From CAVXWV01 sp963695415 (lineage in GTDB: Bacteria; Chloroflexota; Anaerolineae; Anaerolineales; UBA4823), in assembly GCA_963695415.1 (NCBI GenBank), contig CAVOGL010000003.1, positions 248,001 through 312,000 of the forward strand: a DNA stretch of 64,000 nucleotides, read 5' to 3'. Shown here piece after piece: positions 47,396-56,877 of this stretch. Below the pieces are notes generated by a model. That model was not told the DNA's origin. It ran no database searches and saw only the letters and a program-made list of their open reading frames with translations. Numbering within the stretch: the first letter of the stretch is position 1; each line of letters opens with the position of its first letter. Both the position numbers and the translations under genes were made by a program.

Positions 47396-47989
47396 GTGGA
47401 TCATTCCTTGGGCATAAGGTTAGGCATTGGTGGTGGGAGCGGATCCGGCAAATCCACCATTTGCGAAATGCTAAGGGATCGATTGCCCTTGCTCAGCTTT
47501 AAAATTATCTCCCTCGACAGGTTCTTTAAACCTGTGGAGCAGATGCCAAAATATTACTCCAGCCTTCATCAGGATTACAGACCAGATTTTAATACGCCTG
47601 AGTCATTGTTTGTTGATGAAATGATCGTATTCTGCCGGCAGCAATTTAATAAAGATGTGATTATCTATGACGGACACTTCGCTCTATATTTTTCTGATAT
47701 GCGTGCGTTGATGGATATTAAATGTTATGTCGATACTTCTATCGAGGAGATGCTTGAGAGAAGAACAAGGCGTAACCTGTCAGTTGGATACGGTGGCAGT
47801 AAAGAGGAAATCAGGTTTTATAATCAGGAGTGTGTATTGCCTGGATATTACCAATATATTCAGCCAACGCGAAAATTTGCAGATATCATCATATCAAATG
47901 AGCGATCGAAAAAGGATTTGATCGATACCCAGTTAACCACGATTATCAATTGGATTGAGAAATTGATATCTGGTAACCCCAGGAATTGA
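47396..47989 (+). CDS. uridine-kinase-like P-loop kinase
   Basis: 197 residues. Walker A GGGSGSGKST near residue 12, ISLDRFFKP, PESLFVDEM and DGHFALYF resemble uridine/phosphoribulokinase-type nucleoside kinases. GTG start. Substrate unproven. Begins a same-strand run to 53750. Confidence 0.75.
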   Translation: MDHSLGIRLGIGGGSGSGKSTICEMLRDRLPLLSFKIISLDRFFKPVEQMPKYYSSLHQDYRPDFNTPESLFVDEMIVFCRQQFNKDVIIYDGHFALYFSDMRALMDIKCYVDTSIEEMLERRTRRNLSVGYGGSKEEIRFYNQECVLPGYYQYIQPTRKFADIIISNERSKKDLIDTQLTTIINWIEKLISGNPRN

Positions 47990-48047
47990 AGTATAGAATC
48001 AAGAAACTCCCCTGAAAATAAAGAAAACTTGTTAATGAGAGGTAAAA

Positions 48048-49307
48048 ATGAGTGAAAAACTTGCATTGTTTGGCGGAAATCCAGCCGTCCCTCCTGGCAC
48101 CATCAAGAAATGGCCCCCGATTGATGACATCGATCGTAAACTGGTGCTGGCATCGCTTGCCGGCGAAAACCATGCCTTCGGTCCCAACTGTGAGGCATTC
48201 CAGAAGGAATTCGCTGCCTGGAATGGAAACCGCTATGCATTGACCACAAACTCCGGCACGGCTGCATTGCATATGGGGGTTGCTGCCTGTGGCTGTGGTG
48301 CAGGAGATGAAGTTCTCGTCCCGGCTTACACCTGGTCCTCTTCAGCAACTTGCGTATTGCAGCACAACGCCATCCCGGTGTTTGTCGACATTGATTTCGA
48401 TACAATGAATATCGATGTTAAAAAAATCGAAGCGGCGATCACTTCTAAGACCAGAGCAATCATTGTCGTCCATTTACATGGTCTGATGGTCGAGATGGAA
48501 CCGGTTTTGGATGTGGCACGCAGGCACGGTCTCCGGGTGATCGAGGATGCCTGCCAGGCGCATGGAGCCGGGTATCTGGACAGGAAAGCGGGTCAATGGG
48601 GGGACTGCGCAGCATTCAGCTTCAACCAGAATAAGAACCTGTGTTCAGGGGAGGGAGGCATGTTCGTCACGGATGACGAAGAGTTACTGAAGAGGGCTCA
48701 AAGATTGTGGTCATTCGGGGAGACGTCTGCTCCTTCCGAGTCTCGCGACTACCATGTCTATGCCATGGGATGGATGTACCGCAATAACGACCTTACGGCT
48801 GCATTTGGACGTTCCCAGCTTACGAAGCTGGACGGGTATCTGGCACAGCAGCGAGCGAATGCACAAAGGTTGGCTGAAAATTTGGCAGGTACACCTGGCT
48901 TGATCTTACCCATTGAGCCGGAAGGATTCAGCCACAACTGGTATAACTATGTCCTGCGCTTTGATATGGAAGCTTTTGGACAACCCCATCGCTCCAGGCA
49001 ATTCAGGGACCAGCTGGTGAAAGCGCTGAACGCTGAAGGTGTGCCCAACCTGGTCTGGCAGCACTTTATCCTCCCGGCGATGACGGTTTTCCAGGCGAAA
49101 AATGGGTACGGCAATGGCTGTCCCTGGGAGTGCCAAAACTCGCAGCCGGTTGATTACTCGCTTGAACAATACCCGGTGTCACAACTGCACTGCGATACGC
49201 ACACCTGTATCGTCATGGCATTGAGATCGCCGAATGGATTCGACGCTGTTGATTTGATGGCGGAAGGTATTCGCAAGGTGATGGAAAATACGGATCAATT
49301 GGAGTAA
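48048..49307 (+). CDS. DegT/DnrJ/EryC1/StrS aminotransferase
   Basis: 419 residues, fold-type I PLP enzyme that aminates keto-sugars or related compounds. TNSGTAALHMGVAACGCGAGD, EDACQAHGAG and the PLP Lys in FSFNQNKNLCSGEGG are visible. GAGAGG 7 nt before ATG. Only 2 nt separate it from the next gene, so the two are cotranslated. The NQNKNL form, where many homologues have SxxKxxxxGEGG, is normal for this clade. Confidence 0.93.
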   Translation: MSEKLALFGGNPAVPPGTIKKWPPIDDIDRKLVLASLAGENHAFGPNCEAFQKEFAAWNGNRYALTTNSGTAALHMGVAACGCGAGDEVLVPAYTWSSSATCVLQHNAIPVFVDIDFDTMNIDVKKIEAAITSKTRAIIVVHLHGLMVEMEPVLDVARRHGLRVIEDACQAHGAGYLDRKAGQWGDCAAFSFNQNKNLCSGEGGMFVTDDEELLKRAQRLWSFGETSAPSESRDYHVYAMGWMYRNNDLTAAFGRSQLTKLDGYLAQQRANAQRLAENLAGTPGLILPIEPEGFSHNWYNYVLRFDMEAFGQPHRSRQFRDQLVKALNAEGVPNLVWQHFILPAMTVFQAKNGYGNGCPWECQNSQPVDYSLEQYPVSQLHCDTHTCIVMALRSPNGFDAVDLMAEGIRKVMENTDQLE

Positions 49308-49309
49308 GC

Positions 49310-50584
49310 ATGGCATTACAGGCAGGTTTTTCAGAGATTGATATAACGCCTCCGATCGGCGTCGAGAAGATCGGTTGGCTGAAAGTCATTGTCAGCGATG
49401 AGGTGTTATCACCATTATTTGCACGGGTTGCAATTTTTCGTTCAGCGCAAACGCAAATCGCTTTCGTACAGCTGGACACGCTTTTCATTGCCTGGGACGA
49501 GGTGGTAACCATCCGCAGCGGGGTAGAGAGTGAATACGATTTCCCCGGCGGTCAAGTAATGATTTCCGCTACCCACAACCACGCCGGTCCAGCTGTCGCA
49601 CAGGCAGGTGATGTGCAGAAAAACGATGCTTATGCTCAATTTCTCGTCTCGCAAGTGATCATCGCCTTCGGTGAGGCTTTAGCGAATCTGGTAGAGGTAG
49701 AGGTTGGTTATGGGCATACCTGTGAATGGAACGTCGCCCATAATCGCCGGGTAGTCCTGCGCGATGGAACAGTGCGTACGCATGGCACCTTTGACGATCC
49801 TCTGTCCTTATACCTGGAGGGTCCGGTCGATCCGCAGGTAGCGGTGCTGGCTGCACGCAGTAAGCGAGGTGAGATTTTAGGGATACTGGTTAACTTCGCC
49901 TGCCATCCCACCCATCATGGTGGAGACACGATGATTGATGCTGGTTATCCCGGGGTACTTGCTGAGAAATTGCGTCAGGCTGGTTGTCCGTTAACCCTTT
50001 TCTTGAATGGTTCCTCTGGCAACCTTCATACAGCTGACCCCAAATTTGGCGGTCGAGACCAATCTGCTGAGGAAGTGGGTGAAATTCTGGCTAGAGATGT
50101 TTCCGGTGTTCTGGAGGGACTCAATTATTCTGACGCTGTAGATCTTCGGGCATGCTCGAAGATCATAGAATTACCCTACCGCCAGGTGACTGACGCTGAA
50201 ATTCAAGGAAAGGTTCACGGCGCGCAGCGTTTTATTGATCCGGCGATCTACGACCGGGCTATGTCCGAATTGACCGCTAAAATTACGCGGCGAAACGGAA
50301 TTCTCCCTGTCGAAATCCAGGCACTTTCTTTGGGTGAGGTCATCTTCATCGGCGTTCCCGGTGAATTATTCGTGGAGTTTGGCTTACAGATCAAGCAGCA
50401 TGCGTACCCCCTGCAAGCGATTGTCGTGTCATGTGCAAATGGCAGACTTGGTTATATTCCCACTGAGGAAGCGTTTACCCGGGGAGGGTATGAGACTACA
50501 TTTGGTCCCGGTTCTCAGCTGGCACCCGAGGCAGGTGAATTGATAGTTAAGACGGCAGTGGATTTGATAAATACCTGTCGTTGA
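49310..50584 (+). CDS. neutral/alkaline ceramidase-family protein without signal peptide
   Basis: 424 residues. GFSEIDITPPIG, MISATHNHAGP and FACHPTHHGGDTMIDAGYPG match the N-terminal domain of neutral/alkaline non-lysosomal ceramidases, with zinc His in NHAGP and HPTHH. Classic members are secreted and about 650 residues. This one is shorter and cytoplasmic, so the substrate is probably another amide or an amino-sugar derivative. Coupled to the DegT aminotransferase, which suggests one pathway. Confidence 0.82.
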   Translation: MALQAGFSEIDITPPIGVEKIGWLKVIVSDEVLSPLFARVAIFRSAQTQIAFVQLDTLFIAWDEVVTIRSGVESEYDFPGGQVMISATHNHAGPAVAQAGDVQKNDAYAQFLVSQVIIAFGEALANLVEVEVGYGHTCEWNVAHNRRVVLRDGTVRTHGTFDDPLSLYLEGPVDPQVAVLAARSKRGEILGILVNFACHPTHHGGDTMIDAGYPGVLAEKLRQAGCPLTLFLNGSSGNLHTADPKFGGRDQSAEEVGEILARDVSGVLEGLNYSDAVDLRACSKIIELPYRQVTDAEIQGKVHGAQRFIDPAIYDRAMSELTAKITRRNGILPVEIQALSLGEVIFIGVPGELFVEFGLQIKQHAYPLQAIVVSCANGRLGYIPTEEAFTRGGYETTFGPGSQLAPEAGELIVKTAVDLINTCR

Positions 50585-50595
50585 AACGAAATTGT

Positions 50596-51212
50596 ATGGA
50601 AGCATCAAAACAAGCCCTGGAAAGGTTGCGCGAGGGAAACCTTCGCTTTGTCAGAGGAGAAAGAAGCAGGCTCCCCATGATGGAACAGAAACGGCGTATT
50701 GAGCTGATTGCTGGTCAGAATCCGTTTGCGATTATTCTAGGTTGTTCGGATTCGCGCGTACCTGCAGAACTGGTTTTTGATCAGGGTATCGGCGATCTAT
50801 TTGTCATCCGTGTTGCAGGTAATATTGTTGCCCCCTCATTGGTAGGAAGTATTGAATATGCTGCCAGTATGTTTGGAACTAAACTGGTTGTCGTCCTGGG
50901 TCATTCTCAGTGCGGTGCTGTCACCGCGACGATCAAAGAACTCGAGACGCCATCTAATCTGCGCTCGCCAAATCTGCACTCAATTGTAGAAAGAATTCGT
51001 CCTGCTGTTGAAGGTTTTTTGGATACCTCTTAAGAGATGATTTCGATGGTTTGCTTTCACATGCAATCAAGGCAAATATTCGAACTTCTGTTAACCATTT
51101 AAAGCATGGATCAGAAATTCTAGAGCAATTGATACAAACCCAGGGTTTGCTGGTTGTTGGCGCTGAATATTCATTGGCAACAGGCGTTGTTGATTTTTTC
51201 GAGGGGATATAG
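50596..51212 (+). CDS. beta-class carbonic anhydrase, one frameshift
   Basis: Interconverts CO2 and bicarbonate. Zinc residues: Cys and Asp in LGCSDSRVP, His and Cys in VLGHSQCGAV. The frame stops at 51033. In another frame LLRDDFDGLLSHAIKANIRTSV, LLVVGAEYSLATGVVDFF continues to TAG 51212. The break lies at a run of six Ts near 51016. Adding one T restores about 205 residues, the normal length. TTG 50581 would overlap the ceramidase stop; ATG 50596 fits the family start better. Confidence 0.9.
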
Positions 51213-51274
51213 ATATTGGAGCAATTTAAACCCAAGGCGGTATAATAATGGGGTCAGGTAAAGGAGCTTCTGCT

Positions 51275-51544
51275 ATGTCCACACAACTCTGGAAAACCGA
51301 AATCCAGGAAACTTCGCCAGTGAAAGGTGTTCGCATCCAATCACAAGCGTTCACATTTTCCATTCCGTTCATAAATACAGTTCTAACCTGGAACCGACCC
51401 CTGGTAGTTTTAGTGGAAGGTTCGAATGGTGAAATTTATGAACAACGAATCCTGGATGTGACACGTATTGCAATCACAAGCCTGATTTTGGCTGTGTTGT
51501 TCAGTTCTTTACTGATTCGATCCATAGGAAAAAGCAAGAAATAG
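51275..51544 (+). CDS. small membrane-anchored paralogue of the GerW C-terminus
   Basis: 89 residues. The C-terminal half (RPLVVLVEGSNGEIYEQRIL, DVTRIAITSLILAVLF) lines up with the C-terminal third of the next protein (RPAAVVIIENGAVRVEPVVD, VTKIALG), including the final membrane helix. AAGGAG 8 nt before ATG. The two genes, 11 nt apart, probably make partner subunits. Confidence 0.7.
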   Translation: MSTQLWKTEIQETSPVKGVRIQSQAFTFSIPFINTVLTWNRPLVVLVEGSNGEIYEQRILDVTRIAITSLILAVLFSSLLIRSIGKSKK

Positions 51545-51555
51545 GAGAAGAGAAA

Positions 51556-51966
51556 ATGACGGATGAACTAAAACCAGAAGAACTCATAGTTGACAGTGTT
51601 GAAACCATGGAAACTGTGATGAACCAGTTTACCAAAGCTGCCAGCGTTGATGCAGTCTTTGGAAAGCCCGTAAAACAAGGCGATATCATAGTCATCCCAG
51701 CAGCAGAGGTGTTGAGCGTCATGGGATTTGGTATTGGATCGGGATCAGGCATTGATGAAAATAGCAAATCCAGTGGTGGTGGTGGAGGGGGAGGTGGAGG
51801 CGGTAGGGTCTTGTCTCGACCTGCTGCAGTGGTGATCATCGAAAATGGCGCAGTACGGGTAGAGCCGGTAGTTGACGTAACAAAAATTGCCCTGGGAATG
51901 TTCACTGCCGTTGGATTCGTTGCTGGCATGATGTGGCGCATGAGCCGCGGGAAACTAAGGAGCTGA
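51556..51966 (+). CDS. GerW/YtfJ-family protein
   Basis: 136 residues. FGKPVKQGDIIVIPAAEVLSVMGFGIGSG, then a run of ten glycines, VLSRPAAVVIIENGAVRVEPV and a C-terminal membrane helix. In Bacillus YtfJ/GerW is needed for spore germination, but homologues are widespread in non-sporulating phyla, where their job is unknown. Glycine run at about 74-83 is a flexible tether. Confidence 0.88.
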   Translation: MTDELKPEELIVDSVETMETVMNQFTKAASVDAVFGKPVKQGDIIVIPAAEVLSVMGFGIGSGSGIDENSKSSGGGGGGGGGGRVLSRPAAVVIIENGAVRVEPVVDVTKIALGMFTAVGFVAGMMWRMSRGKLRS

Positions 51967-51974
51967 GTACCGCT

Positions 51975-53210
51975 GTGATCAATCCAACCGATAAAACCAT
52001 CATACAAGAACTAGCCAAACGGTACGCGGAAATAGCCGCATTACCCGTCCAGGAAGAAAAGAAAGAGCTCTGGCGCAGGTTGAATGGTCTCGATCCTGTC
52101 CGTCCGATGGTGATGATCGACCAGGTGTGCTGGAACGAGATGGACATCGAAAATCAGTTAGCGCTTCAGTGTTCTGACCCTGATTGCCGGGATTATGAAG
52201 ATTTCCTTCGCAAAACTCTCTTCCAGTGGAAGTATTTTCCCGTAGACATGGTTGTGGATGACTTCATCCGTGTTCCCAAAGCGATCACCAACACTGGTTT
52301 CGGTATCATGGTGGAAGAGAATGTCTCCGTTTTGGACCCGACTAACTCGGTGGTTGGGCACCTGTTTCTGAACCAGTTTCAACAGGATGAAGATCTGGAG
52401 AAAATCCGTATGCCAGTCGTCAGCCATGATGCACCGGAGACTGCCCGGCGCATGGATGTGGCACACGAACTATTCGATGGTATTATCCCGGTAAAATCCT
52501 GGGGCGCTGATCCATATCTGTCGTTGTGGGATCCCATCAGCACCTGGATGGGCGTTGAAGGTGCCTTATTCGACCTTGTTGACAGACCGGAGTTTATGCA
52601 TTCGCTGGTTGAGCGCACGACCCAGGGGTACCTCACCATGTTGGACCAGCTCGAGGAACAAGGACTGCTGTGCGAACCGCAGAGCCTGATCCACTGCACC
52701 GGTGCCTATACGGATGAGCTGCCAGCACCAGGTTACGATCCTGAAAAGCCGCGTACAAAAGACTTGTGGATGTTTGGTCTGGCGCAAATGTTCGCCATGG
52801 TCTCCCCAAAGGTGTTCAAAGATTATGAGGTCGATTATGCGTCTAAAATCTGTGAGCGATTTGGTCTGGTCTATTACGGCTGCTGCGATCCACTGGACGG
52901 TAAGATGGACCAGGTGCGCATGATCCCCAACGTACGCAAGGTGTCCATGAGTCCGTGGGTGAATGAGGAACGTGGAGCAGCCGAGATTGGAGGCGATTTT
53001 GTGTATTCGCGAAAACCCAGTCCTGCTCTGGTCTCATATGATACCTTCGATGAACAGATGGTGCGAGATGACCTTTCAAAAACCCGAGATATTTGTGAGC
53101 GGTATGGCTGTCCTGCTGAATTTATTCTGAAGGATATCAGCACAGTCCGTTATGAACCAATGCGCCTTGCAGAATGGGGGCGTATTGCGATGGAAGTTGT
53201 TGGGGGATAG
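51975..53210 (+). CDS. uroporphyrinogen-decarboxylase-like (URO-D superfamily) protein
   Basis: 411 residues. Barrel-type sequence with KSWGADPYLSLWDPISTWMG and GLVYYGCCDPLDGKMDQVRMI near the C-terminus, resembling URO-D-like methyltransferases (MtaA/CmuA relatives) more than true HemE. These move methyl groups between corrinoid proteins and cofactors in known cases. The Cys-Cys pair in YYGCCDPLD may bind metal. GTG start chosen after AAGGAG, spacing 13. Confidence 0.7.
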   Translation: MINPTDKTIIQELAKRYAEIAALPVQEEKKELWRRLNGLDPVRPMVMIDQVCWNEMDIENQLALQCSDPDCRDYEDFLRKTLFQWKYFPVDMVVDDFIRVPKAITNTGFGIMVEENVSVLDPTNSVVGHLFLNQFQQDEDLEKIRMPVVSHDAPETARRMDVAHELFDGIIPVKSWGADPYLSLWDPISTWMGVEGALFDLVDRPEFMHSLVERTTQGYLTMLDQLEEQGLLCEPQSLIHCTGAYTDELPAPGYDPEKPRTKDLWMFGLAQMFAMVSPKVFKDYEVDYASKICERFGLVYYGCCDPLDGKMDQVRMIPNVRKVSMSPWVNEERGAAEIGGDFVYSRKPSPALVSYDTFDEQMVRDDLSKTRDICERYGCPAEFILKDISTVRYEPMRLAEWGRIAMEVVGG

Positions 53211-53216
53211 GTTCTT

Positions 53217-53750
53217 ATGCAAAATTCAATCGTCTTTACGATTACCGGTTCCGACAGACCGGGTGTGGTGGATACCGTTACAGAAATTCTGCTCGCACAC
53301 GGCGGTAATGTCGAAGCCAGCCGGATGGCGAGGCTGGGTGGTGTTTTTGCTATGCTCTTGATGGTTTCGTTGCCCATCGACAGATCTTCCGATTTACCAT
53401 TCATCAACGAAAAACTGGTTGAGCATGGCTTTCAGATCACGTCAAGTCTGACGGAGCGTGCTTATGGGAAACGATATCCAGGATGGTTACCTTTCCAGAT
53501 TGAAGTCAAAGGGGCTGATCATGAAGGCATCATTCACCAGGTTGCACATTACCTGTCCAAATGTGGGATCAACATTGAGAGTATGGACACCCGAGTGGTT
53601 CCCGCACCAATGAGCGGTACTCCGATTTTTATAATGACCTCGCTTGTTTATGTTCCCCCCGAATTGCTGGATAAGGATTGGATTGATGAACTGGAAGATG
53701 AGGCAAACAGCCTTGAAGTCGATTTAAAAGTGGAATCGGTTAATATGTGA
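53217..53750 (+). CDS. double ACT-domain protein, GcvR-like
   Basis: 177 residues with two ACT modules: FTITGSDRPGVVDTVTEILLAHGGNVEAS and EVKGADHEGIIHQVAHYLSKCGINIESM. GcvR-type proteins bind an amino acid (glycine in E. coli) to modulate regulators. The partner here is not visible. Ends shortly before a bidirectional terminator. Confidence 0.88.
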   Translation: MQNSIVFTITGSDRPGVVDTVTEILLAHGGNVEASRMARLGGVFAMLLMVSLPIDRSSDLPFINEKLVEHGFQITSSLTERAYGKRYPGWLPFQIEVKGADHEGIIHQVAHYLSKCGINIESMDTRVVPAPMSGTPIFIMTSLVYVPPELLDKDWIDELEDEANSLEVDLKVESVNM

Positions 53751-53772
53751 CCATGACAATCACCGAGGACTT

Positions 53773-53809
53773 AAAACAAGCTGATTGAGCGCTTCAATCA
53801 GCTTGTTTT
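53773..53809. terminator. bidirectional intrinsic terminator
   Basis: Perfect 16-bp stem (AAAACAAGCTGATTGA against TCAATCAGCTTGTTTT) with a 5-nt GCGCT loop. T-rich on both strands, it separates the ACT gene from the convergent phosphodiesterase gene. Confidence 0.92.
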
Positions 53810-53828
53810 TTGTAAAGCAGGCTCCTGT

Positions 53829-56501
53829 TCAGTTACCTGAATTCAGACCAAAATCCTGTATCAGTGAGTCAACCGAAAAAATAGTACCTTCAATAACGGA
53901 AATCAAGAATACAAAGCTAATAATGGTCACTGCCAGGTAAATAACCGGCAAAATCAAAGTACGCCATCCCTTGATATTGTGGACGCCAGCAGTCCCCATC
54001 CAGGTTCCAAACAGGCTGATAACCAGAGCCGCAAAACGGGCTAACACACCGACCACAGGAATAAAGCCTAACAATTCTAGAAAGTGACCACTCTGAGCAA
54101 AACCCATCGCTCGTAATGTGGTGCTGAAATCTGCCTCTCCCCTCAAAATCCTCGCAGCGATATACATGAATAAAACGGATAGCAACCAAACGGTATAACG
54201 GAGTGATATCGAAATTATATTCATTCCGTTTTCTGTGTTGATGGATTGCAGGATGGTTGATAGAAGAGCGATTAATAAAGCAGGCGCGTTCATGTATACA
54301 TCTTGTCCAATCGAACGGAAACCTTCCCGGTTTAGAGTGATCGCTTGTGCGACATAGCTGATCCACTTACCAACCTGGCTGATGCCTCTCGCCATCGTAG
54401 AAAGTGCCCATCCGTCCACATGTTCTTCTTCAGGTTTTTCAGGTTTAGGGGTGGGTCCTTCCAGATCACGACGGGTATCCAGGATGTATTTAAATTCGTA
54501 AGAATTGCGTGTCTCGGGCACCACCATGTCACCTGGGTGGAACATGTAGGCATCTGTTTGTTCCCCACCCAGCCCACCATGGCTGCCGATCAACTCTTCC
54601 AACGACGCAACAGTACCATCGGGGTAGAGTGTGCTGTTTAATATCAGATCACCAGAATTTTCGAAATCAGCCATCCGCCTTAATTGCCATGATCGCAATT
54701 CGACATCGCCGAAGGGTAACAGGGGGTCTTCTCCAACAACAATACCATTGACAAGATTACGAGCGCCATTTTTCCCAAATGCAACAGGGGTCAGGTCATC
54801 CTCAAATGCGATTACAAAGCCGATACCTTCATGTTGAACAACATTATCGACCATACCCGGGTAGGCAGAATTGAGCTCGTTTAAGGTAATTTTTCGTGGG
54901 AAAAGATCGAAATAAACATGGGCACCATTACCGCCGTATGCCAGAGTTACCTGTGCTGGGGCAGCTTCTTGAAAAGAGTCCTGTTGTGCAAGATTATTTT
55001 CGATGAGTTTGTGAGCCTGGTTGATGGCGGCTTTACCTACCGTACCTCCCTGTTCCTGTTCTTGCATGTTATTCAATTCATGCATCATGGCTGATACGCC
55101 GATGGTGCCATCGTCCCCACCACCTGATCCGGACACACTGGTTCCATGCGGCATTTGCTGTTCTATAAACTCGAGAATACTAAACCCATAGCGTTGTTTA
55201 AACGTTGGACCAAATGATTGACCATGATCGGAGAGTAAGATGATCTCGAAAGGTCTTTTTGCTTTTTCGTCAATTGTTCTCTTGATTCTGGCTAATTGCT
55301 TATCGAACTGTTGTAATGAGAGATCGCAATCGTGTGTATAAGGTCCGGAATGGTGGGCGATTTCATCATAACCGGCATAGAGTGTATACATCGCTGGAAC
55401 GCCGCGCACAATGTCCAGGATGGTGAAATAAGTGCCAATTTCGCGCAGAAAAACATTCACAGCTGCGCGCAGTAAGGGATAACCGTTGTGTAACCGGTTC
55501 AATCGCGGTTGGACATCCTTGCGGCGCTGCTGCCATCCCTGCCATATTTCCTGTGTCACATCAGCAAAAACCAGTATCAGTACGCGCACAAAGAAATAGG
55601 GGTTCCGCATGAGCAGGAACATATCACGGGCGCGCTGTTTTTGATCCTTTTCTGACCCGGTTTTTAGTTTTGAGAAAACCAGGAGAGACTTTTCAGCATC
55701 ACCACTGAAGAAATTACCAATGCTAGTGCCACCCCGCAATATCCCATTTCCGTCGGATATCTCTGTTTCGATTGCCGGCGCTGCCTTTCCACCTTCTAAT
55801 ATTTCGCCGGTGTTTTTATCCAGCCATCGGAATGCCGGGATGTTATTGTTGTTTCCATGCAAAATCCCCGCCTGGCATGCTGGTGTTGTTGGAGGCATCC
55901 CGCAATCAATCCGGCTAATCTGGTATCCGTCTTCTTCGATCATCTTTTTTATGGTTGGCATGTAACCGTCGGCGATTGCTTTATGAATCCTCTGGTAACT
56001 CAATCCATCGGTCTCAATTATCACCAGGCCGCGTATATCATTCTGTTCAATATCCCCTGCCTGACGGACTGCTGACCGCTCTACCAGATTCTGGTAAAAG
56101 GATTCATCATCATCGATGGCTAATAAGGTTGATATAACTGTATTGACAAATGACAGGAACAGACCGCCAAAGAATGCAACCCACCAACTGCTGATGTCAA
56201 GACCTGGTAGTAAATATGCAGTCAGCATCAGGGTGATCGCGTTGATGAAGAAACCAGCAGCGAAAATCACCATCCAGCCGAATGGCAGGGTGAGTAACAA
56301 CAATAATGGACGGATCAATAAATTGACAATCCCCAGGACGAATGCCGCTGCTGTTGCTACCACCAATACAGGCGTATCCCCTACCTGCTCGATAGAAAAA
56401 CCAGGGATAATCCATGCGGTAATTAATATTGAAATTGCATCAACAAACCAGACCACGATGAATCTGATGATCACGCGAATGTAATGACCTATTGTCCTCA
56501 T
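53829..56501 (-). CDS. holin-like domain / phosphodiesterase / membrane domain fusion
   Basis: 890 residues in three parts. Residues 1-135: four helices of the phage-holin family IV type. About 160-680: alkaline-phosphatase-superfamily phosphodiesterase with IIETDGLSYQ (metal Asp), CGMPPTTPACQAGIL, AGYDEIAHHSGPY (Asp and His) and ILLSDHGQSFG (Asp-His). About 750-890: four more helices resembling the Yip1 type. The catalytic part would be exposed on one face of the membrane between two membrane anchors. Substrate may be a phosphodiester of the envelope, but this is not shown. Single gene ending at the terminator. Confidence 0.82.
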   Translation of the reverse strand: MRTIGHYIRVIIRFIVVWFVDAISILITAWIIPGFSIEQVGDTPVLVVATAAAFVLGIVNLLIRPLLLLLTLPFGWMVIFAAGFFINAITLMLTAYLLPGLDISSWWVAFFGGLFLSFVNTVISTLLAIDDDESFYQNLVERSAVRQAGDIEQNDIRGLVIIETDGLSYQRIHKAIADGYMPTIKKMIEEDGYQISRIDCGMPPTTPACQAGILHGNNNNIPAFRWLDKNTGEILEGGKAAPAIETEISDGNGILRGGTSIGNFFSGDAEKSLLVFSKLKTGSEKDQKQRARDMFLLMRNPYFFVRVLILVFADVTQEIWQGWQQRRKDVQPRLNRLHNGYPLLRAAVNVFLREIGTYFTILDIVRGVPAMYTLYAGYDEIAHHSGPYTHDCDLSLQQFDKQLARIKRTIDEKAKRPFEIILLSDHGQSFGPTFKQRYGFSILEFIEQQMPHGTSVSGSGGGDDGTIGVSAMMHELNNMQEQEQGGTVGKAAINQAHKLIENNLAQQDSFQEAAPAQVTLAYGGNGAHVYFDLFPRKITLNELNSAYPGMVDNVVQHEGIGFVIAFEDDLTPVAFGKNGARNLVNGIVVGEDPLLPFGDVELRSWQLRRMADFENSGDLILNSTLYPDGTVASLEELIGSHGGLGGEQTDAYMFHPGDMVVPETRNSYEFKYILDTRRDLEGPTPKPEKPEEEHVDGWALSTMARGISQVGKWISYVAQAITLNREGFRSIGQDVYMNAPALLIALLSTILQSINTENGMNIISISLRYTVWLLSVLFMYIAARILRGEADFSTTLRAMGFAQSGHFLELLGFIPVVGVLARFAALVISLFGTWMGTAGVHNIKGWRTLILPVIYLAVTIISFVFLISVIEGTIFSVDSLIQDFGLNSGN

Positions 56502-56877
56502 GATGCTCCTTTGGATGGTTTCAAAATTGAGGGAATTATTTCACTTTCAGGATTTGGGTAAACCATCCACAATTATTAAAAACCGATTTGGGGTGGTAAG
56601 TTTTACCAGCGGTTTCCCAGGATTTTGGTTAATTATACCTGCCATGAAATTTCTTTATTATTAGAATAAATCAGGCAGGTATTCAGATCCGAGTCTGTTC
56701 CATCGATTACCCACCAGGACACATACCTGACCTCAGCTACCTGTTGGCAAAAGGTAGCCTGGTATGGCTTGGGAATTTCTCGGTATGATCCTGGTCAGGG
56801 CTAAAAAATCGCCAGGCAATCAGGAAAAGTGTCGTAGAAATTTCACTTTATTTCTTGCCTGGTGCATTTATCAATGT
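56502..56877. other. intergenic region, nothing recognised
   Basis: About 375 bp between two leftward genes. AT-rich with no supported ORF. The upstream control of the phosphodiesterase gene should lie here (near 56520-56620), but I cannot single out a promoter. TGAT/AGGAGC-type ribosome site lies at 56506-56511. Confidence 0.5.

Noticed and set aside
51774..51805. GGT/GGA tract as a microsatellite phase switch
   Set aside because: It is a glycine linker in frame with trinucleotide steps and mixed codons; length changes would not shift the frame.
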